DNA of 64,000 nt. Source: Deinococcus peraridilitoris DSM 19664 (GTDB lineage Bacteria; Deinococcota; Deinococci; Deinococcales; Deinococcaceae). Each line of letters opens with the position of its first letter. The first letter of the stretch is position 1. Made by a program: the position numbers and the translations under genes. Below the pieces are notes generated by a model, which searched no databases, had not been told where the DNA came from, and worked only from the letters and a program-made list of their open reading frames with translations. Shown here one piece after another: positions 17,895 through 28,393 of this stretch. The DNA lies in the NCBI RefSeq assembly GCF_000317835.1, contig NC_019793.1, positions 1,051,001-1,115,000 on the forward strand, given 5' to 3'.

Positions 17895-18161
17895 ATGACC
17901 GCACCTGTCCCCATCACTGACCGAGAAGCCGAGAAGACCAAGATCATCAACCGTCTGCGCCGCCTCGAAGGGCAGATCCGTGGCCTCCAGAAGATGGTCG
18001 AGGACGACAAGAACTGCGTGGACATCATGACCCAGCTCGCCAGCGCGAAAAGCGCCCTCGACGGTACCGGTGACGTCATCCTCGAAACCTACGTCGAAAT
18101 GTGCCAGGCGCGTGGCGATGCTCCTGCCGACCTCGTCAAGCTCCTCAAGCTTGCCCGCTAG
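17895..18161 (+). CDS. CsoR/CstR-family repressor, persulfide-sensing type
   Basis: This is an 88-residue all-helical DUF156 repressor. C41 (KNCVDIM) and C70 (YVEMCQ) are 29 residues apart, as in CstR. The residue where copper-sensing CsoR has its metal-binding His, four before the second Cys, is Tyr66. This points to sensing of persulfide by the two cysteines rather than Cu(I). It is transcribed divergently from the persulfide-dioxygenase operon across a long palindrome, so it most likely represses that operon and itself. Confidence 0.9.
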   Translation: MTAPVPITDREAEKTKIINRLRRLEGQIRGLQKMVEDDKNCVDIMTQLASAKSALDGTGDVILETYVEMCQARGDAPADLVKLLKLAR

Positions 18162-18328
18162 GGTCTTCTTCTCGGAATTGCAATAGCCTTCCTCTCTGCA
18201 AGGCGCGCAGTAGCCCTCTTGGTCCGGCAAACAAACCGTGGCACACTCCAGTTGCTGAGTCAGGCGAATTTTCCACCTCACTCGTCACTCGTTCCCTCGT
18301 CGCCGTTTGATGCGACCTTCTCGCAAAG

Positions 18329-18334
18329 TAGCCT
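18329..18334 (+). promoter_or_regulatory. -10 box of leaderless HAD gene
   Basis: TAGCCT ends 6 bases before the ATG at 18341. No ribosome-binding site is seen. Confidence 0.55.
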
Positions 18335-18340
18335 GACTCG

Positions 18341-18952
18341 ATGAAGGTCCTGCTCCTCGATGTCGATGGTGTCCTCGTCCACCCATCCGGCCTGTTCTCC
18401 CAGGACCTCGCACGAACTTACCGCGTGCCGGTGTGGTCGTTGAACTTCTTCTTCCGGGTCGTCTTCCCGCGTTGCCTGGTCGGCAAGGCGGACCTGCGCC
18501 GCGTCCTGCCTCCCTTCCTGCTGTGGCGCTTTCCGAATGGCGTGGACGACTTCCTGCGCGCGTGGTTCGAGTACGAGCGTCACACCGACCACGACCTCGT
18601 ACAGCATGTCGCGGCCCTGCGAGAGCGAGGCTGGCAGGTGTACCTTGCCACGAACCAAGAGCGGTACCGTGTGGCGTACCTGCTGCACGACATGAAGTTC
18701 GAGGCCTTCGTGGACGGAGAGTTCTCCAGTGCCACAATCGGTGTGCGCAAACCCGACGCGGCGTACTTCGAGCGAGTCACGAGAACGCTGGGCATGAACG
18801 CGCATGACGTGGTGTTCTGGGATGACCGCGCCGAGAATGTCGAAGCGGCCCGTCAGGCGGGATGGACCGCTTACCATTACCGAACCGTTGATGCGTTAGT
18901 AAAGGGGATGGACGGGTCTGATGTCACCAGACGGGCCGTCACGCCCACCTGA
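18341..18952 (+). CDS. HAD-family hydrolase
   Basis: This 203-residue HAD-IA-type phosphatase has motif I LLLDVDGVL (D7, D9), motif II LATNQE, motif III lysine in VRKPDAAYF near 139 and motif IV VFWDDRAENVEAA near 160. An alpha-helical cap lies between motifs I and II. The substrate is unknown. It is followed by a decayed NUDIX region on the opposite strand. Confidence 0.85.
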   Translation: MKVLLLDVDGVLVHPSGLFSQDLARTYRVPVWSLNFFFRVVFPRCLVGKADLRRVLPPFLLWRFPNGVDDFLRAWFEYERHTDHDLVQHVAALRERGWQVYLATNQERYRVAYLLHDMKFEAFVDGEFSSATIGVRKPDAAYFERVTRTLGMNAHDVVFWDDRAENVEAARQAGWTAYHYRTVDALVKGMDGSDVTRRAVTPT

Positions 18953-19060
18953 ACGTTCCGACTCGCCTTCGCGGCGTGCCGTGAATCAACTTCGACCTTG
19001 CCGCAACGCCCGCCGCGTGGACGTTGGCCGTTCCTGCCGACGTCCGCTTCTTCAGCACGG

Positions 19061-20070
19061 TCACCCTTGCAGCAGCTTCCGCACGTCCCGCCCCAACCCC
19101 CGATCAGACAGCAGCTCCAGTGCATCACTCGCTGGGAAGAAGCGCACCTCCAGCGTCTCCCCCTGACCCGCATCACCCTCCAGCGGCGCGAAAGGCGCAT
19201 CCGAACGCACGCGCGCGACGCACAAGGCCGACACCAGGTAGATCTCGTCGCCATGCGGGTAGCGGTAGTGGTACTCAGGACCCATTAGCAGCTTCACGAA
19301 CTGCACTTCATCCGCGTGGGCACCCGTTTCTTCGAGCAGTTCACGCCGCGCGGTCTGCTCGAACGTCTCACCCAGTTCGCTCGAACCCCCGGCAAACCCC
19401 ACCGTCCGGTGTCGCTGCGGCGATGCAGCAGCACCCGGCCGAGTTCATCGCGTGCGACGACGGCCGCGCCCACCGAGAAGAGCGGCCGGGTTCCCACCAG
19501 CTGGCGCAGTTCCAGCAGGTACCCGCGGCCTACGGGTGGAACGGCCCGCGCAACCTGCGGTGCAGGCGAGGGAGGCAGACCGAAGTGTGCGCGCAACACC
19601 CGGAGCGCTTCGAGTTCCACCGGGCCACTCAGGTCCTCCGGCAGGTCGTGCAGCGCGAAGAAGCGCAGTTCCACGCTTTCGTGGTCGGGATGAAGCACGG
19701 TCTCCGGGGTGGGCAGATGTGCCAGGAACACCGAGCCGACGTTGTACACCTCATCCCCGTTGGGGTAACGGTGGTACAAGGCCGGGCCGCTCAGGACGTG
19801 CAGGAGTTCAAACGCTTCCTGCGAGAGCAACAGGCCGACTTCCTCGTGGGTTTCGCGCACGGCCGTCTCCACGGCGGTCTCACCGAGCTCGCTGCTGCCG
19901 CCGATCAAGCCCCAGCGGCCGTTGTCAGTGCGGCGTTGCAGCAGCAATCGTCCAGCCTGATCGAGCAGGCACACGCAGGCTCCCACGCTGAACAGTGGCC
20001 GTGACCCCACCAGGCAGCGCAGGTCACGCAGGTGACTGACGGGCGTTGGAGCGTCGTGGAGTTCGGTCAT
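19061..20070 (-). pseudogene. Tandem double-NUDIX protein, frameshifted in the second domain
   Basis: Domain 1 has an intact NUDIX box (GGSSELGE...RETHEEVGL). Domain 2 begins in the same frame (RPLFSVGA...GRWGLPG), then breaks. The rest (GGSSELGE...RELLEETGA to the end) continues in another frame. Adding one G to the five-base run complementary to 19386-19390 restores one open frame, about 336 residues from the ATG at 20070. The two domains share RPLFSVGA and GRWGL, so they arose by internal duplication. Domain 1 may still fold. The start is uncertain, with TTG and ATG options up to 20094. A sequencing error is possible. Confidence 0.75.
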
Positions 20071-20197
20071 GCTGCACCCAGTCTGCATCACCAAGGGACG
20101 TCACCGAGCACCACATCGGGCTGGGCTTGTCGGACGTCTGAGGCGTTAACGTCAAAGCGTTCGATAATCACACTGAACTTTTGAAGCTCGCCGAACC

Positions 20198-20661
20198 TCA
20201 GCCTGCTTCCCAGGCGGGAAAGTCCACCTGACGCGTCACCGTCCGCACCACGCCGCGCTTACTACACGACCAGTCCTCCAGCGCCACCCGAGCGTCGGGC
20301 AGAAGTGGCGACGGGAGCTCCGTCAGGGTTCGCCACTCGACGCGTTCAACCTCGTTGGAGTTCACCACGCTCGGCGTCCCCTGTTCGCTGCGAACGAGGA
20401 ACACATGGACGAGCACGTCCGGCCATCCACCGCCCCTCAGGAGGTACATCCCGACGAGCGCCTCCACCTGGACGTCAAGACCGACCTCCTCGCGTGCCTC
20501 CCGTTCGGCCGCCACAATGGGTGTCTCCCCGACGTCGACGGCCCTCCCGGCAGGCCCCATAAGCGGTAACCATAAGCCTGCCGGACGAGCAGCACCCTTT
20601 TCGAGTCATCGAAGATCAGGCCGGCAGCGCAGGCTCGTGGTGAGGACATCATGCCCATCAT
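20198..20661 (-). pseudogene. NUDIX hydrolase, frameshifted at the NUDIX box
   Basis: The upstream part (CAAGLIFDDSKRVLLVRQAYGYRLWGLPGG) and the downstream part (AVDVGETPIVAAEREAREEVGLDVQ...) lie in two frames. One extra G in the GGGAGGG stretch around 20543-20549 joins them as GLPGG-AVDVGE, giving a normal NUDIX box and a protein of 154 residues. The break falls at the same motif as in the tandem NUDIX gene next door. Loss of function, error in the reads or an unusual recoding event are all open; plain mutation or error is most likely. Confidence 0.72.
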
Positions 20662-20885
20662 CTGCGCAGGCGTCTTCCACTCGCGTGATTACGGGTGAGC
20701 TGGCGAGCGGACGTCGGCTTGACATGAGGTTGAGAAGGTCTGACCTCGCACAGCCTTATGCAACACGGGACTGTAGTGGTCATCGGGCCCCGTACTTACC
20801 GCGTAATCCTTCCGTTTCGCAGCATTCCTGCATCCGGCTACTTTAAGCTCCGCGCCGTCACAAAATCGAATAAGGTGAGTGAGCG

Positions 20886-21653
20886 ATGAAAATAAAAGCT
20901 GCTGTGCTGTTGCTTGCCCCCGTAGCTCTCACCCTCTCAGCGTGCGGTGGAACCTCAGGACCCTCCACGCCTCCAGCAGTCAGCGTCAGCAGTATCGACG
21001 GTTCCGTACAGAACTGGAACCGAAGCGGTGGAGCGGTTCGTACTCGTGGCCCCAGCGCCACCGCCACCATGGAGACATCTGGTCAGTTCTCCATGGCACT
21101 GCCGTCCAGCAGTGCCGTCACGCCCTATCTTGCTCCCTCACAAAGCTCGGTCATCAATGAAAGCGGTTGCACAGGTGGTTTCACCTCCAAGGACCAAAGC
21201 GCCCAGGGGTATAGCTTCTCCCAACTCGCGGTGTACCACAACGGCACCTACGTGAAAGACGTGGTTTCGGTCTCGGCAACCATCAAGGAGAACACCAGCA
21301 CGCGCTTTGTCGCGGACGGTACAGGCAGCATGTGGCTTTACATGGACCGCCCTAATTACCTGGGAGGCTCCATCACGTGCACAGGAACATACGAGGGTAT
21401 GGCCACCACGGTCAAGATGGGCATGAACGTCAACGTCACGACTGGCTGGAACCTCATCGACATGAAAATGAATGTTACTGCCACGCCCTCAGCAGCAAGC
21501 ATGACTTTCAACCTGACAAACAGCGCGAACCACGCGACCAGTTGGAGCGACAGCAGCGGCAACATGTTTGCCATGTCTTCCACCACCCCGAAAGTGGGAC
21601 ACGTCCCCGAATTTCACAACGTGCTGAGTCGCATTCAGCCGTTTGGCAAGTAA
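20886..21653 (+). CDS. Lipoprotein of unknown function
   Basis: This 255-residue protein has a lipoprotein signal: charged MKIK, a hydrophobic core and the lipobox LSAC with Cys20. The mature part is rich in Ser, Thr and Asn and predicted to be beta-rich (SATIKENTSTRFVADGTGSMWLYM..., TVKMGMNVNVTTGWNLIDMKMNVT). It has no known catalytic motif. GTGAG precedes the ATG. The IS982-type element begins 31 bases after its stop, so its 3' region may have been altered. Confidence 0.75.
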   Translation: MKIKAAVLLLAPVALTLSACGGTSGPSTPPAVSVSSIDGSVQNWNRSGGAVRTRGPSATATMETSGQFSMALPSSSAVTPYLAPSQSSVINESGCTGGFTSKDQSAQGYSFSQLAVYHNGTYVKDVVSVSATIKENTSTRFVADGTGSMWLYMDRPNYLGGSITCTGTYEGMATTVKMGMNVNVTTGWNLIDMKMNVTATPSAASMTFNLTNSANHATSWSDSSGNMFAMSSTTPKVGHVPEFHNVLSRIQPFGK

Positions 21654-21683
21654 TTCAACACTTGCAGGATAAGCAAATCAACT

Positions 21684-22563
21684 TGCACACCCCGTTTAGG
21701 GATGGGTTTGTGCCGAGGGCATGCAGGAGAGCAAGAATGGGGTCGGTATGTGCAGATACCGACCCCATCGCAGTTTAGGCCAGCGGGAAGTCATTCGGCG
21801 CCTGCACCGTTGGGCCAAGAAGCACTTCGGCGACACCAAGTACCGTCCGCATCAAAAGGTCAGCGACGCCCTCTTGGTCGCGCTCCACCTGAGCCGCCTC
21901 GTCTACAAGCACGCTTATCCTTCAATTTGGTGGGGGTTGTTGCGTGAAACGCGTCCGTGGTTGCCCAGCTACCGACAGGCCGGGCGTAGCCCGACCTTCG
22001 GTACGCAAGCCTTCACCCGGATGCAGAAAGTGCTGGACACTCTGGTGGCGGTAGCCACGCCCAACCAGCGCTTACAGCAAGTCGTGATTGACTCGGCGCC
22101 GCTTCCGGTGTGCCGCCCAAAACGCATGGCGCGTTGCACTTTTCCAGAGGCACGTTGGGGTTACGCGACCCAAGGCGAGTTTTACGGCTTCAAGCTGCAC
22201 GTTTGGATCACGCCAAGCGGGCAGATCGTGCAATACGCGCTGCGTCCCGCCAACCTGCACGACACCACGGTGGCCTTTGAACTCAATCGGCGTTGGGGTG
22301 ATTTTGGCACGCCCAAGATCATTGGAGACAAAGGCTATTGCTGCTTGGGCTTCGTGTTTCCACCCAAGAAGAACACGACCTACGACACGGGCTGGCGTCC
22401 CGAGATTCACGGCCCGATGCGCAAACGTGTCGAGACGGTCTTTTCGCAACTGGTCGAGGCGCATCTGCGTGTTGGCCAGCTCAAAACGATGGCCTCACTC
22501 CGCCTCAAGGTCGTGCTGGCCGTCCTGGCCCACAACCTCGCCCATCCCTAAACGAGGTTTGCA
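21684..22563 (+). mobile_element. IS982-family insertion sequence
   Basis: The left end TGCACACCCCGTTTAGGGAT (21684 onwards, 23 bases) and the inverted right end (22541-22563) match with two mismatches. The element is 880 bp and encodes one transposase. No exact target duplication is seen. Flanking ATCAACT and ATCGACT are only similar. Confidence 0.85.
21721..22551 (+). CDS. IS982-family transposase
   Basis: This 276-residue DDE transposase has the first Asp in VVIDSAPLPVCRPKR, the YGFKLHVWITPSGQI strand pair, the second Asp in IGDKGYCC and the Glu in KRVETVFSQLVEAHLRV, the arrangement of the IS982 family. The stop codon lies inside the right inverted repeat. The true N-terminus is uncertain; M10 (21748) is an alternative. 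No frameshift is seen, so it may be active. Confidence 0.85.
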   Translation: MQESKNGVGMCRYRPHRSLGQREVIRRLHRWAKKHFGDTKYRPHQKVSDALLVALHLSRLVYKHAYPSIWWGLLRETRPWLPSYRQAGRSPTFGTQAFTRMQKVLDTLVAVATPNQRLQQVVIDSAPLPVCRPKRMARCTFPEARWGYATQGEFYGFKLHVWITPSGQIVQYALRPANLHDTTVAFELNRRWGDFGTPKIIGDKGYCCLGFVFPPKKNTTYDTGWRPEIHGPMRKRVETVFSQLVEAHLRVGQLKTMASLRLKVVLAVLAHNLAHP

Positions 22564-23048
22564 CATCGACTTTTCCCACGGGTGCTACACCCTCTGCGGT
22601 GGTTTCAAGTTCTTCAGCAAGAGCGACATTTCGTTTCGTTTTTGCCAATGACCGTCAGCTCTCGCAGGCCAGCCGTTTCCGCCCGGCACTCCAGAGGGTC
22701 GTGCCCACATCCCGTTGAAGGGCCCTCGGAATCGAGGGTCACTTCCTTGTGGCCTGCTGAATCCCACGGCGTTGCCCTTCACATTCACGTGCCTTGTGAT
22801 CGCTTTCGAGACGACGGCAAATCACGCGCTGGGTTTGCGCGAACCGACTGTTCTCACGCACGGTGCCCCGCAGCGCGGCCACTCACCCGTGGCGGGCTCC
22901 CTGGCCAACCATCCGGCCAAGTCCCTCGTTGCCGAAGGAGCCGTGATCGTCTGCGCCTTGAAGAAGAGCAACAAGCCTGAAAGAGTAAGGCGGCATCCCG
23001 GCGGTGAAGCGTCAGAGCGCCGCGCCTTGGGCGCTCACGGAGGTCACG
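22564..23048. other. Intergenic region without a supported gene
   Basis: This 485-base stretch lies between the insertion sequence and the DUF2254 gene. Open frames here have no protein-like composition. A small hairpin (CCCTCG-GAAT-CGAGGG) lies near 22730-22745. Nothing else could be assigned. Confidence 0.5.
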
Positions 23049-24380
23049 GTGTATTCCCGGCTTGGTACTCGCCTGATTGACATGCTCCACAGCTTCTGGT
23101 TCCTGCCCAGCCTGATGGTGCTGCTCAGTGCCCTGCTTGCCGAAGGTGTCATCACGCTCGATGAACGCCTCGGATACCGAACCGTCGACTGGCTTTTGCT
23201 GTTTCGGGGCAGCGTCGAGAGTGCTCGCGCGCTGCTCGGGGGCATTGCTGCGTCGATCTTCGGGGTGGCCAGCACGGTTTTCAGCATTACCATCGCCGCC
23301 CTGAGCGTCGCGTCCAACCAGATGGGTCCACGTCTGATGGAGAGCTTCACGCGTGACTGGCGCAACAGTGCCTCGCTGGGCGCGCTGCTTGCCACCGTCG
23401 GGTACACCTTCATCATCCTGCGCTACGTTCAGGAGCAGAGTGCTCCCGGAGTGGCCGGTTTCGTTCCGCATCTCGGCGTGACGCTCGCACTTCTGCTGAC
23501 CTTCATCAGTCTCGGTGTGCTGATTTTCTTCATTCATCACGTTGCCACCAGCATCAACGTGGGATATGTCATTCGTCTGGTGCATGACGACCTGATCCGC
23601 ACCCTCGAGCAGCAAACGATCCCAGGCGAATGCCAGGACCAGCTGCCTGCCGAGCCGCCGCCCCTGGTGAACGCGGAGGGGATCGTCGCGCCGCACAGCG
23701 GGTACCTTCAGAGTGCCGACGTGCGCCAGCTCGTCCGCCTGGCACAGCGTCACGACACCGTGATTCGCTTGCTTGTCCGGCCAGGCGATTTTGTGCGAAA
23801 AGGCGTGCCCGTTGCCCTGGCCACGGCGGGGCCACCCAAGGAAATCACGGCGGCAATGACCATCGGGCGGGCCCGCACCACCAACCAGGACGTCGAGTAC
23901 GCCGTTCGCAAGCTCGTCGAGGTCGCTTCCCGCGCGCTCTCTCCAGGGCTGAACGACCCGTACACCGCCATGGCCGTCCTCGATCATTTGGGGGACGCCT
24001 TGTGCTTTTTGCGTGACCGCGGTCTTTCCGGCGGGCGACATGAGTGCGACGGTCAAGTCAGACTGTTCATCCCCGTACCGGACTTTCAGGGCCTGGTGGG
24101 AACGATGTTCGACCTGATCCGGCAGTATGGCAAGACCCACCCGGCCGTGATGATCCGCATGATCGACGTGCTCACGCAGGCATGCGCCTGTCTGACGGAC
24201 CCGACGCGGCGCGACGTTCTTCGCCTGCACGCGACGCTTGCGCGGGATGAAGCGCTGGAGAACACCTGGGCGCCGTATGACCGGGACGCCATCGAGCGGC
24301 ACTATGAGCGCTTCGTGCGTACCTTCGAAGAGCGCCCGGGAGGTTCGGGCGGTCCTCGTCCGGTAGAGCAGCACCAGTGA
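23049..24380 (+). CDS. DUF2254 membrane protein
   Basis: This protein of about 443 residues has four hydrophobic segments in the N-terminal half (HSFWFLPSLMVLLSALLAEGV; ASIFGVASTVFSITIAALSV; LGALLATVGYTFIILRYV; LALLLTFISLGVLIFFIHHV), then a soluble domain with VRPGDFVRKGVPVALA and ALSPGLNDPYTAMAVLDHL, typical of DUF2254. Function is unknown in the family. I chose the GTG at 23049 because GGAGGT precedes it at 23039-23044; an upstream GTG at 23004 and an ATG at 23082 are alternatives. Confidence 0.85.
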   Translation: MYSRLGTRLIDMLHSFWFLPSLMVLLSALLAEGVITLDERLGYRTVDWLLLFRGSVESARALLGGIAASIFGVASTVFSITIAALSVASNQMGPRLMESFTRDWRNSASLGALLATVGYTFIILRYVQEQSAPGVAGFVPHLGVTLALLLTFISLGVLIFFIHHVATSINVGYVIRLVHDDLIRTLEQQTIPGECQDQLPAEPPPLVNAEGIVAPHSGYLQSADVRQLVRLAQRHDTVIRLLVRPGDFVRKGVPVALATAGPPKEITAAMTIGRARTTNQDVEYAVRKLVEVASRALSPGLNDPYTAMAVLDHLGDALCFLRDRGLSGGRHECDGQVRLFIPVPDFQGLVGTMFDLIRQYGKTHPAVMIRMIDVLTQACACLTDPTRRDVLRLHATLARDEALENTWAPYDRDAIERHYERFVRTFEERPGGSGGPRPVEQHQ

Positions 24381-24498
24381 CCTGACCGGCGTGACGCCTA
24401 CCTGAGGCGGCGAAAGTCTTCCTGTTGGCTTGCTGACGGCAGGCGAGGCTGAGGTTGGCACTTCCACTGTTTGGGACCCGGTTTCAACGAGTGCACGT

Positions 24499-24504
24499 TA
24501 TTCT
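24499..24504 (+). promoter_or_regulatory. -10 box of leaderless histidine-kinase mRNA
   Basis: TATTCT ends 6 bases before the ATG at 24511, which supports that start over an upstream in-frame ATG at 24430. Confidence 0.6.
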
Positions 24505-24510
24505 GTCGTC

Positions 24511-26655
24511 ATGCCCGACTCCGTGGAAAGCACTGACATCCGGCTGAACCAGCAGGTCGCCGCGCTGGACGCCTTTGTGCGCTTTACGGAAGTTGTCGGC
24601 AGCTCCACGGGTCCCTTCGAGCTCGCCCGCGAGGCAATCAACGTGCTTGACACACGCTTTCATGACGCGAGCGTGGCGTACTACGAACTCGAGAATGGCC
24701 TGTGGAAGGCCAAGGTATACTCGGACAACATTCCCGCCGAACTGCTGGCCATCGTCACGGCCGGGCTTCCTTCTGACCTGCCCGTGATCGCCGAGGTGCT
24801 GCGAACACGCGAGCCTTCGTTCATTGACGGCTGGAAACCCGAGCAGGGAGGGGTCGAACATTCCGAGGTGTACGGTGCGACCGCACTGTATCCGTTGATC
24901 GTGAGCGGTGAGGTGCGCGCTTTGCTGTCCGCCGGGCTGAAGTTCTCGCGCCGCTGGTCTCAGCGCGACAAGGCAGTGCTGCGGGCGGTCGGCAAGAGCC
25001 TGACCCTGGCCCTGGAACGCGCGGCGACCTCGGAGCGGCTCGTCGCCCAGAACGCCGAACTCGAAGCGCGCACCCGTGCGCTGGAAGCGTTCGCTTCGCT
25101 GACGCGCGATTTGAGCCAGGCCAACAACCTGCAAACGCTGGTCCGCATTGCACAGGACGTGGTGCTGTCGATGCTGCCCGAAGGCTACGCGGTGTTCTTC
25201 GAGCTGCATGGCGACACCTGGCGCCTCACCGTGCAGAGCGGCGACCTGCGCAATCCGGCGCTGCAGGCCGCCGTGGACGCCGGCCTGCCGTACGCTTCGG
25301 CAGGCAATCTGATCACGCCCTGGACCACCCGGCAGGCCTTCTACCAGGACGAGTACGACACGAAGACCGACAACCTGGAGGACCTGGTCGCGCACGTCGG
25401 TACCACGGCCACCTTGCCCGTACTGGTCGGTGGCGTGCCCGTGGGCGTGTTCGCGGTGGCCCTGTTCGACACGCGGCGCTGGGCGCCAATCGACCGGGCG
25501 GTGCTGGAAACCGTCGTTCGCAACCTGGGAATTGCCGCCGAAGGCGTGAAGGGCGCCGAACAGCTTCTCGAGCGTACCCGCGAGGTGGAGCGCTGGCGTC
25601 AGCGTTATGAGGTGGCCGTGCGAGGCTCCGGTCACCTGCTGTACGACTGGGACCCGGCCACCGATGTGATCGTGTACGGCGGTGCCGCCGAGAGCATCAC
25701 CGGGTACACCACCGAAGAACTCGCGGGAAATCTGCAAGACTGGACCGAGCGGCTCGTTCACCCTGAGGACCGGGCGGCGTTTTTACGCGAGGTCGCCCGT
25801 GTGGTCGAGACCGGAGACGCTTTTCGGCTGGAGTTTCGGTTGGTGCGCAAGGACGGCAGCGTTCGCGATGTGGAGGACGAAGGCTATTTCATGCGAGACG
25901 ATCAGGAACAGGTCACGCGCCTGGTCGGCCTGGTCAAGGACGTCACGGAGCGCCGGCAGACCCTCGCGGCCCTGCGCCGCAGCAACGCGGAGCTCGAACA
26001 GTTCGCGCATATCGCTTCGCACGACCTGCAGGCGCCCATTCGTGCGGTGACGAGCTTTGCGGATGTGCTTGCCCGCCGCTACGGCGCTCAGGTCGATGAG
26101 CGCGGCCAGATGTACCTGCGCCAGATCGCCGAGAACGGTGAGCACATGAAGCGGCTGCTCGACGACCTGCTGACCTACTCGCGCGTGACCAGCGAGCAGC
26201 GGCCCTTCGTGCAGGTGAACGCCAACCTCATTTTCGACGCGGTGGTGAGCAGGCTTGCCCCCGAGACCGAAGCCCTCGGCGCACAGGTCACCCGGGAGGA
26301 TCTGCCCACCGTGCTGGCCGATGCGCAGCAGCTCGACCAGTTGCTGCAAAACCTCGTCTCGAACGCCCTCAAGTACCGCCGCGAAGGCGTGGCGCCCGTG
26401 GTCAGGCTGACCGCACGCCGGGATGGAATGGCGTGGCGCTTTGCGCTGCGAGACAACGGCATCGGGATCGAGCACCAGTACTTCGAGCGGATCTTTCAGA
26501 TGTTTCAGCGTCTGCATGGACGTGGCCAGTTCGAAGGAACCGGTGTCGGGCTGGCCGTGTGCCAGAAGATCGTGGCGCGCCACGATGGACGGCTGTGGGT
26601 CGAAAGCAGCCCGGGAAAGGGCAGCACCTTTCTCTTCACCTTGCCGGGAGCCTGA
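24511..26655 (+). CDS. GAF-GAF-PAS sensor histidine kinase
   Basis: This 714-residue soluble kinase has two GAF-like domains (about 15-180 and 195-355). A PAS domain (about 365-485; [21 protein letters not shown]) is followed by a PAC-like [15 protein letters not shown]. The HisKA helix [16 protein letters not shown] carries the phospho-accepting His near 504. The HATPase domain has [17 protein letters not shown] and [13 protein letters not shown]. The architecture resembles cytoplasmic, phytochrome-like kinases, but no chromophore-binding Cys motif was identified. No response regulator gene is adjacent, so it is an orphan kinase. Confidence 0.9.
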   Translation: MPDSVESTDIRLNQQVAALDAFVRFTEVVGSSTGPFELAREAINVLDTRFHDASVAYYELENGLWKAKVYSDNIPAELLAIVTAGLPSDLPVIAEVLRTREPSFIDGWKPEQGGVEHSEVYGATALYPLIVSGEVRALLSAGLKFSRRWSQRDKAVLRAVGKSLTLALERAATSERLVAQNAELEARTRALEAFASLTRDLSQANNLQTLVRIAQDVVLSMLPEGYAVFFELHGDTWRLTVQSGDLRNPALQAAVDAGLPYASAGNLITPWTTRQAFYQDEYDTKTDNLEDLVAHVGTTATLPVLVGGVPVGVFAVALFDTRRWAPIDRAVLETVVRNLGIAAEGVKGAEQLLERTREVERWRQRYEVAVRGSGHLLYDWDPATDVIVYGGAAESITGYTTEELAGNLQDWTERLVHPEDRAAFLREVARVVETGDAFRLEFRLVRKDGSVRDVEDEGYFMRDDQEQVTRLVGLVKDVTERRQTLAALRRSNAELEQFAHIASHDLQAPIRAVTSFADVLARRYGAQVDERGQMYLRQIAENGEHMKRLLDDLLTYSRVTSEQRPFVQVNANLIFDAVVSRLAPETEALGAQVTREDLPTVLADAQQLDQLLQNLVSNALKYRREGVAPVVRLTARRDGMAWRFALRDNGIGIEHQYFERIFQMFQRLHGRGQFEGTGVGLAVCQKIVARHDGRLWVESSPGKGSTFLFTLPGA

Positions 26656-26778
26656 ATGCCCTCTCCTGAATGCCCGCTTCGGTGAGGTGAGCAAAACCAC
26701 CGTGCCCCGCTTCGATCCGGTCTGTTGACTGCACGTGCAGGCCAGGCAGCCCATCGCTCATCATGGCAGCCTGCCTCT

Positions 26779-27049
26779 TTGACGCCGGAAGGCCGCCGGT
26801 CTTATGATGGCATGACGCGATCGGCCACCTGATCAAGACGCCGACCTGTGGCCGGGCCCTGCCCGGCAAGTTATGCCGGCGACCGCCTGTAGGCGGTCGT
26901 CACGAGGTTTCCTGATGCAATTCGCACGACCAACTGGCATTCAATGGCCTCGCGCTTCGGCGAGGTTCGACCTTCGCCCGCACGCAGCCGACGTCTTTGG
27001 CCTTTTCGCCCTGAGTGGATGCTGCGGCGTGAGGATCTAGCGCCCTCGT
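26779..27049 (+). promoter_or_regulatory. dnaB promoter and structured 5' leader
   Basis: TTGACG (26779-26784), an 18-base spacer and TATGAT (26803-26808) form a good promoter that predicts a leader of about 235 bases before dnaB. Three hairpins lie in it: GCCGGGC/GCCCGGC (26851-26867), CGACCGCC/GGCGGTCG with a TGTA loop (26880-26899), and CCTCGC/GCGAGG (26948-26965). No tract of Ts follows any of them, and no open frame fits. This is unusual in a window where most starts are leaderless. Confidence 0.6.

Positions 27050-28392
<1,343 letters not shown>

Positions 28393-28393
<1 letters not shown>

Noticed and set aside
20198..20661. Programmed frameshifting as the explanation of the broken NUDIX gene
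   Set aside because: The GGGAGGG site is not a good slippery sequence and no stimulatory structure was found. A one-base deletion or sequencing error is simpler.
21677..22570. Target-site duplication of the IS982-type element
   Set aside because: Flanks ATCAACT and ATCGACT are only similar, so no exact duplication can be claimed.
22715..23080. 121-codon plus-strand frame between the IS and the DUF2254 gene
   Set aside because: There is no ribosome-binding site, no -10 box at the right spacing and no recognisable fold, and it overlaps the DUF2254 start.
26851..26965. Known riboswitch or housekeeping ncRNA (6S, SRP, RNase P) before dnaB
   Set aside because: None of the conserved cores of these RNAs that I know is present. 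Only generic hairpins are seen.
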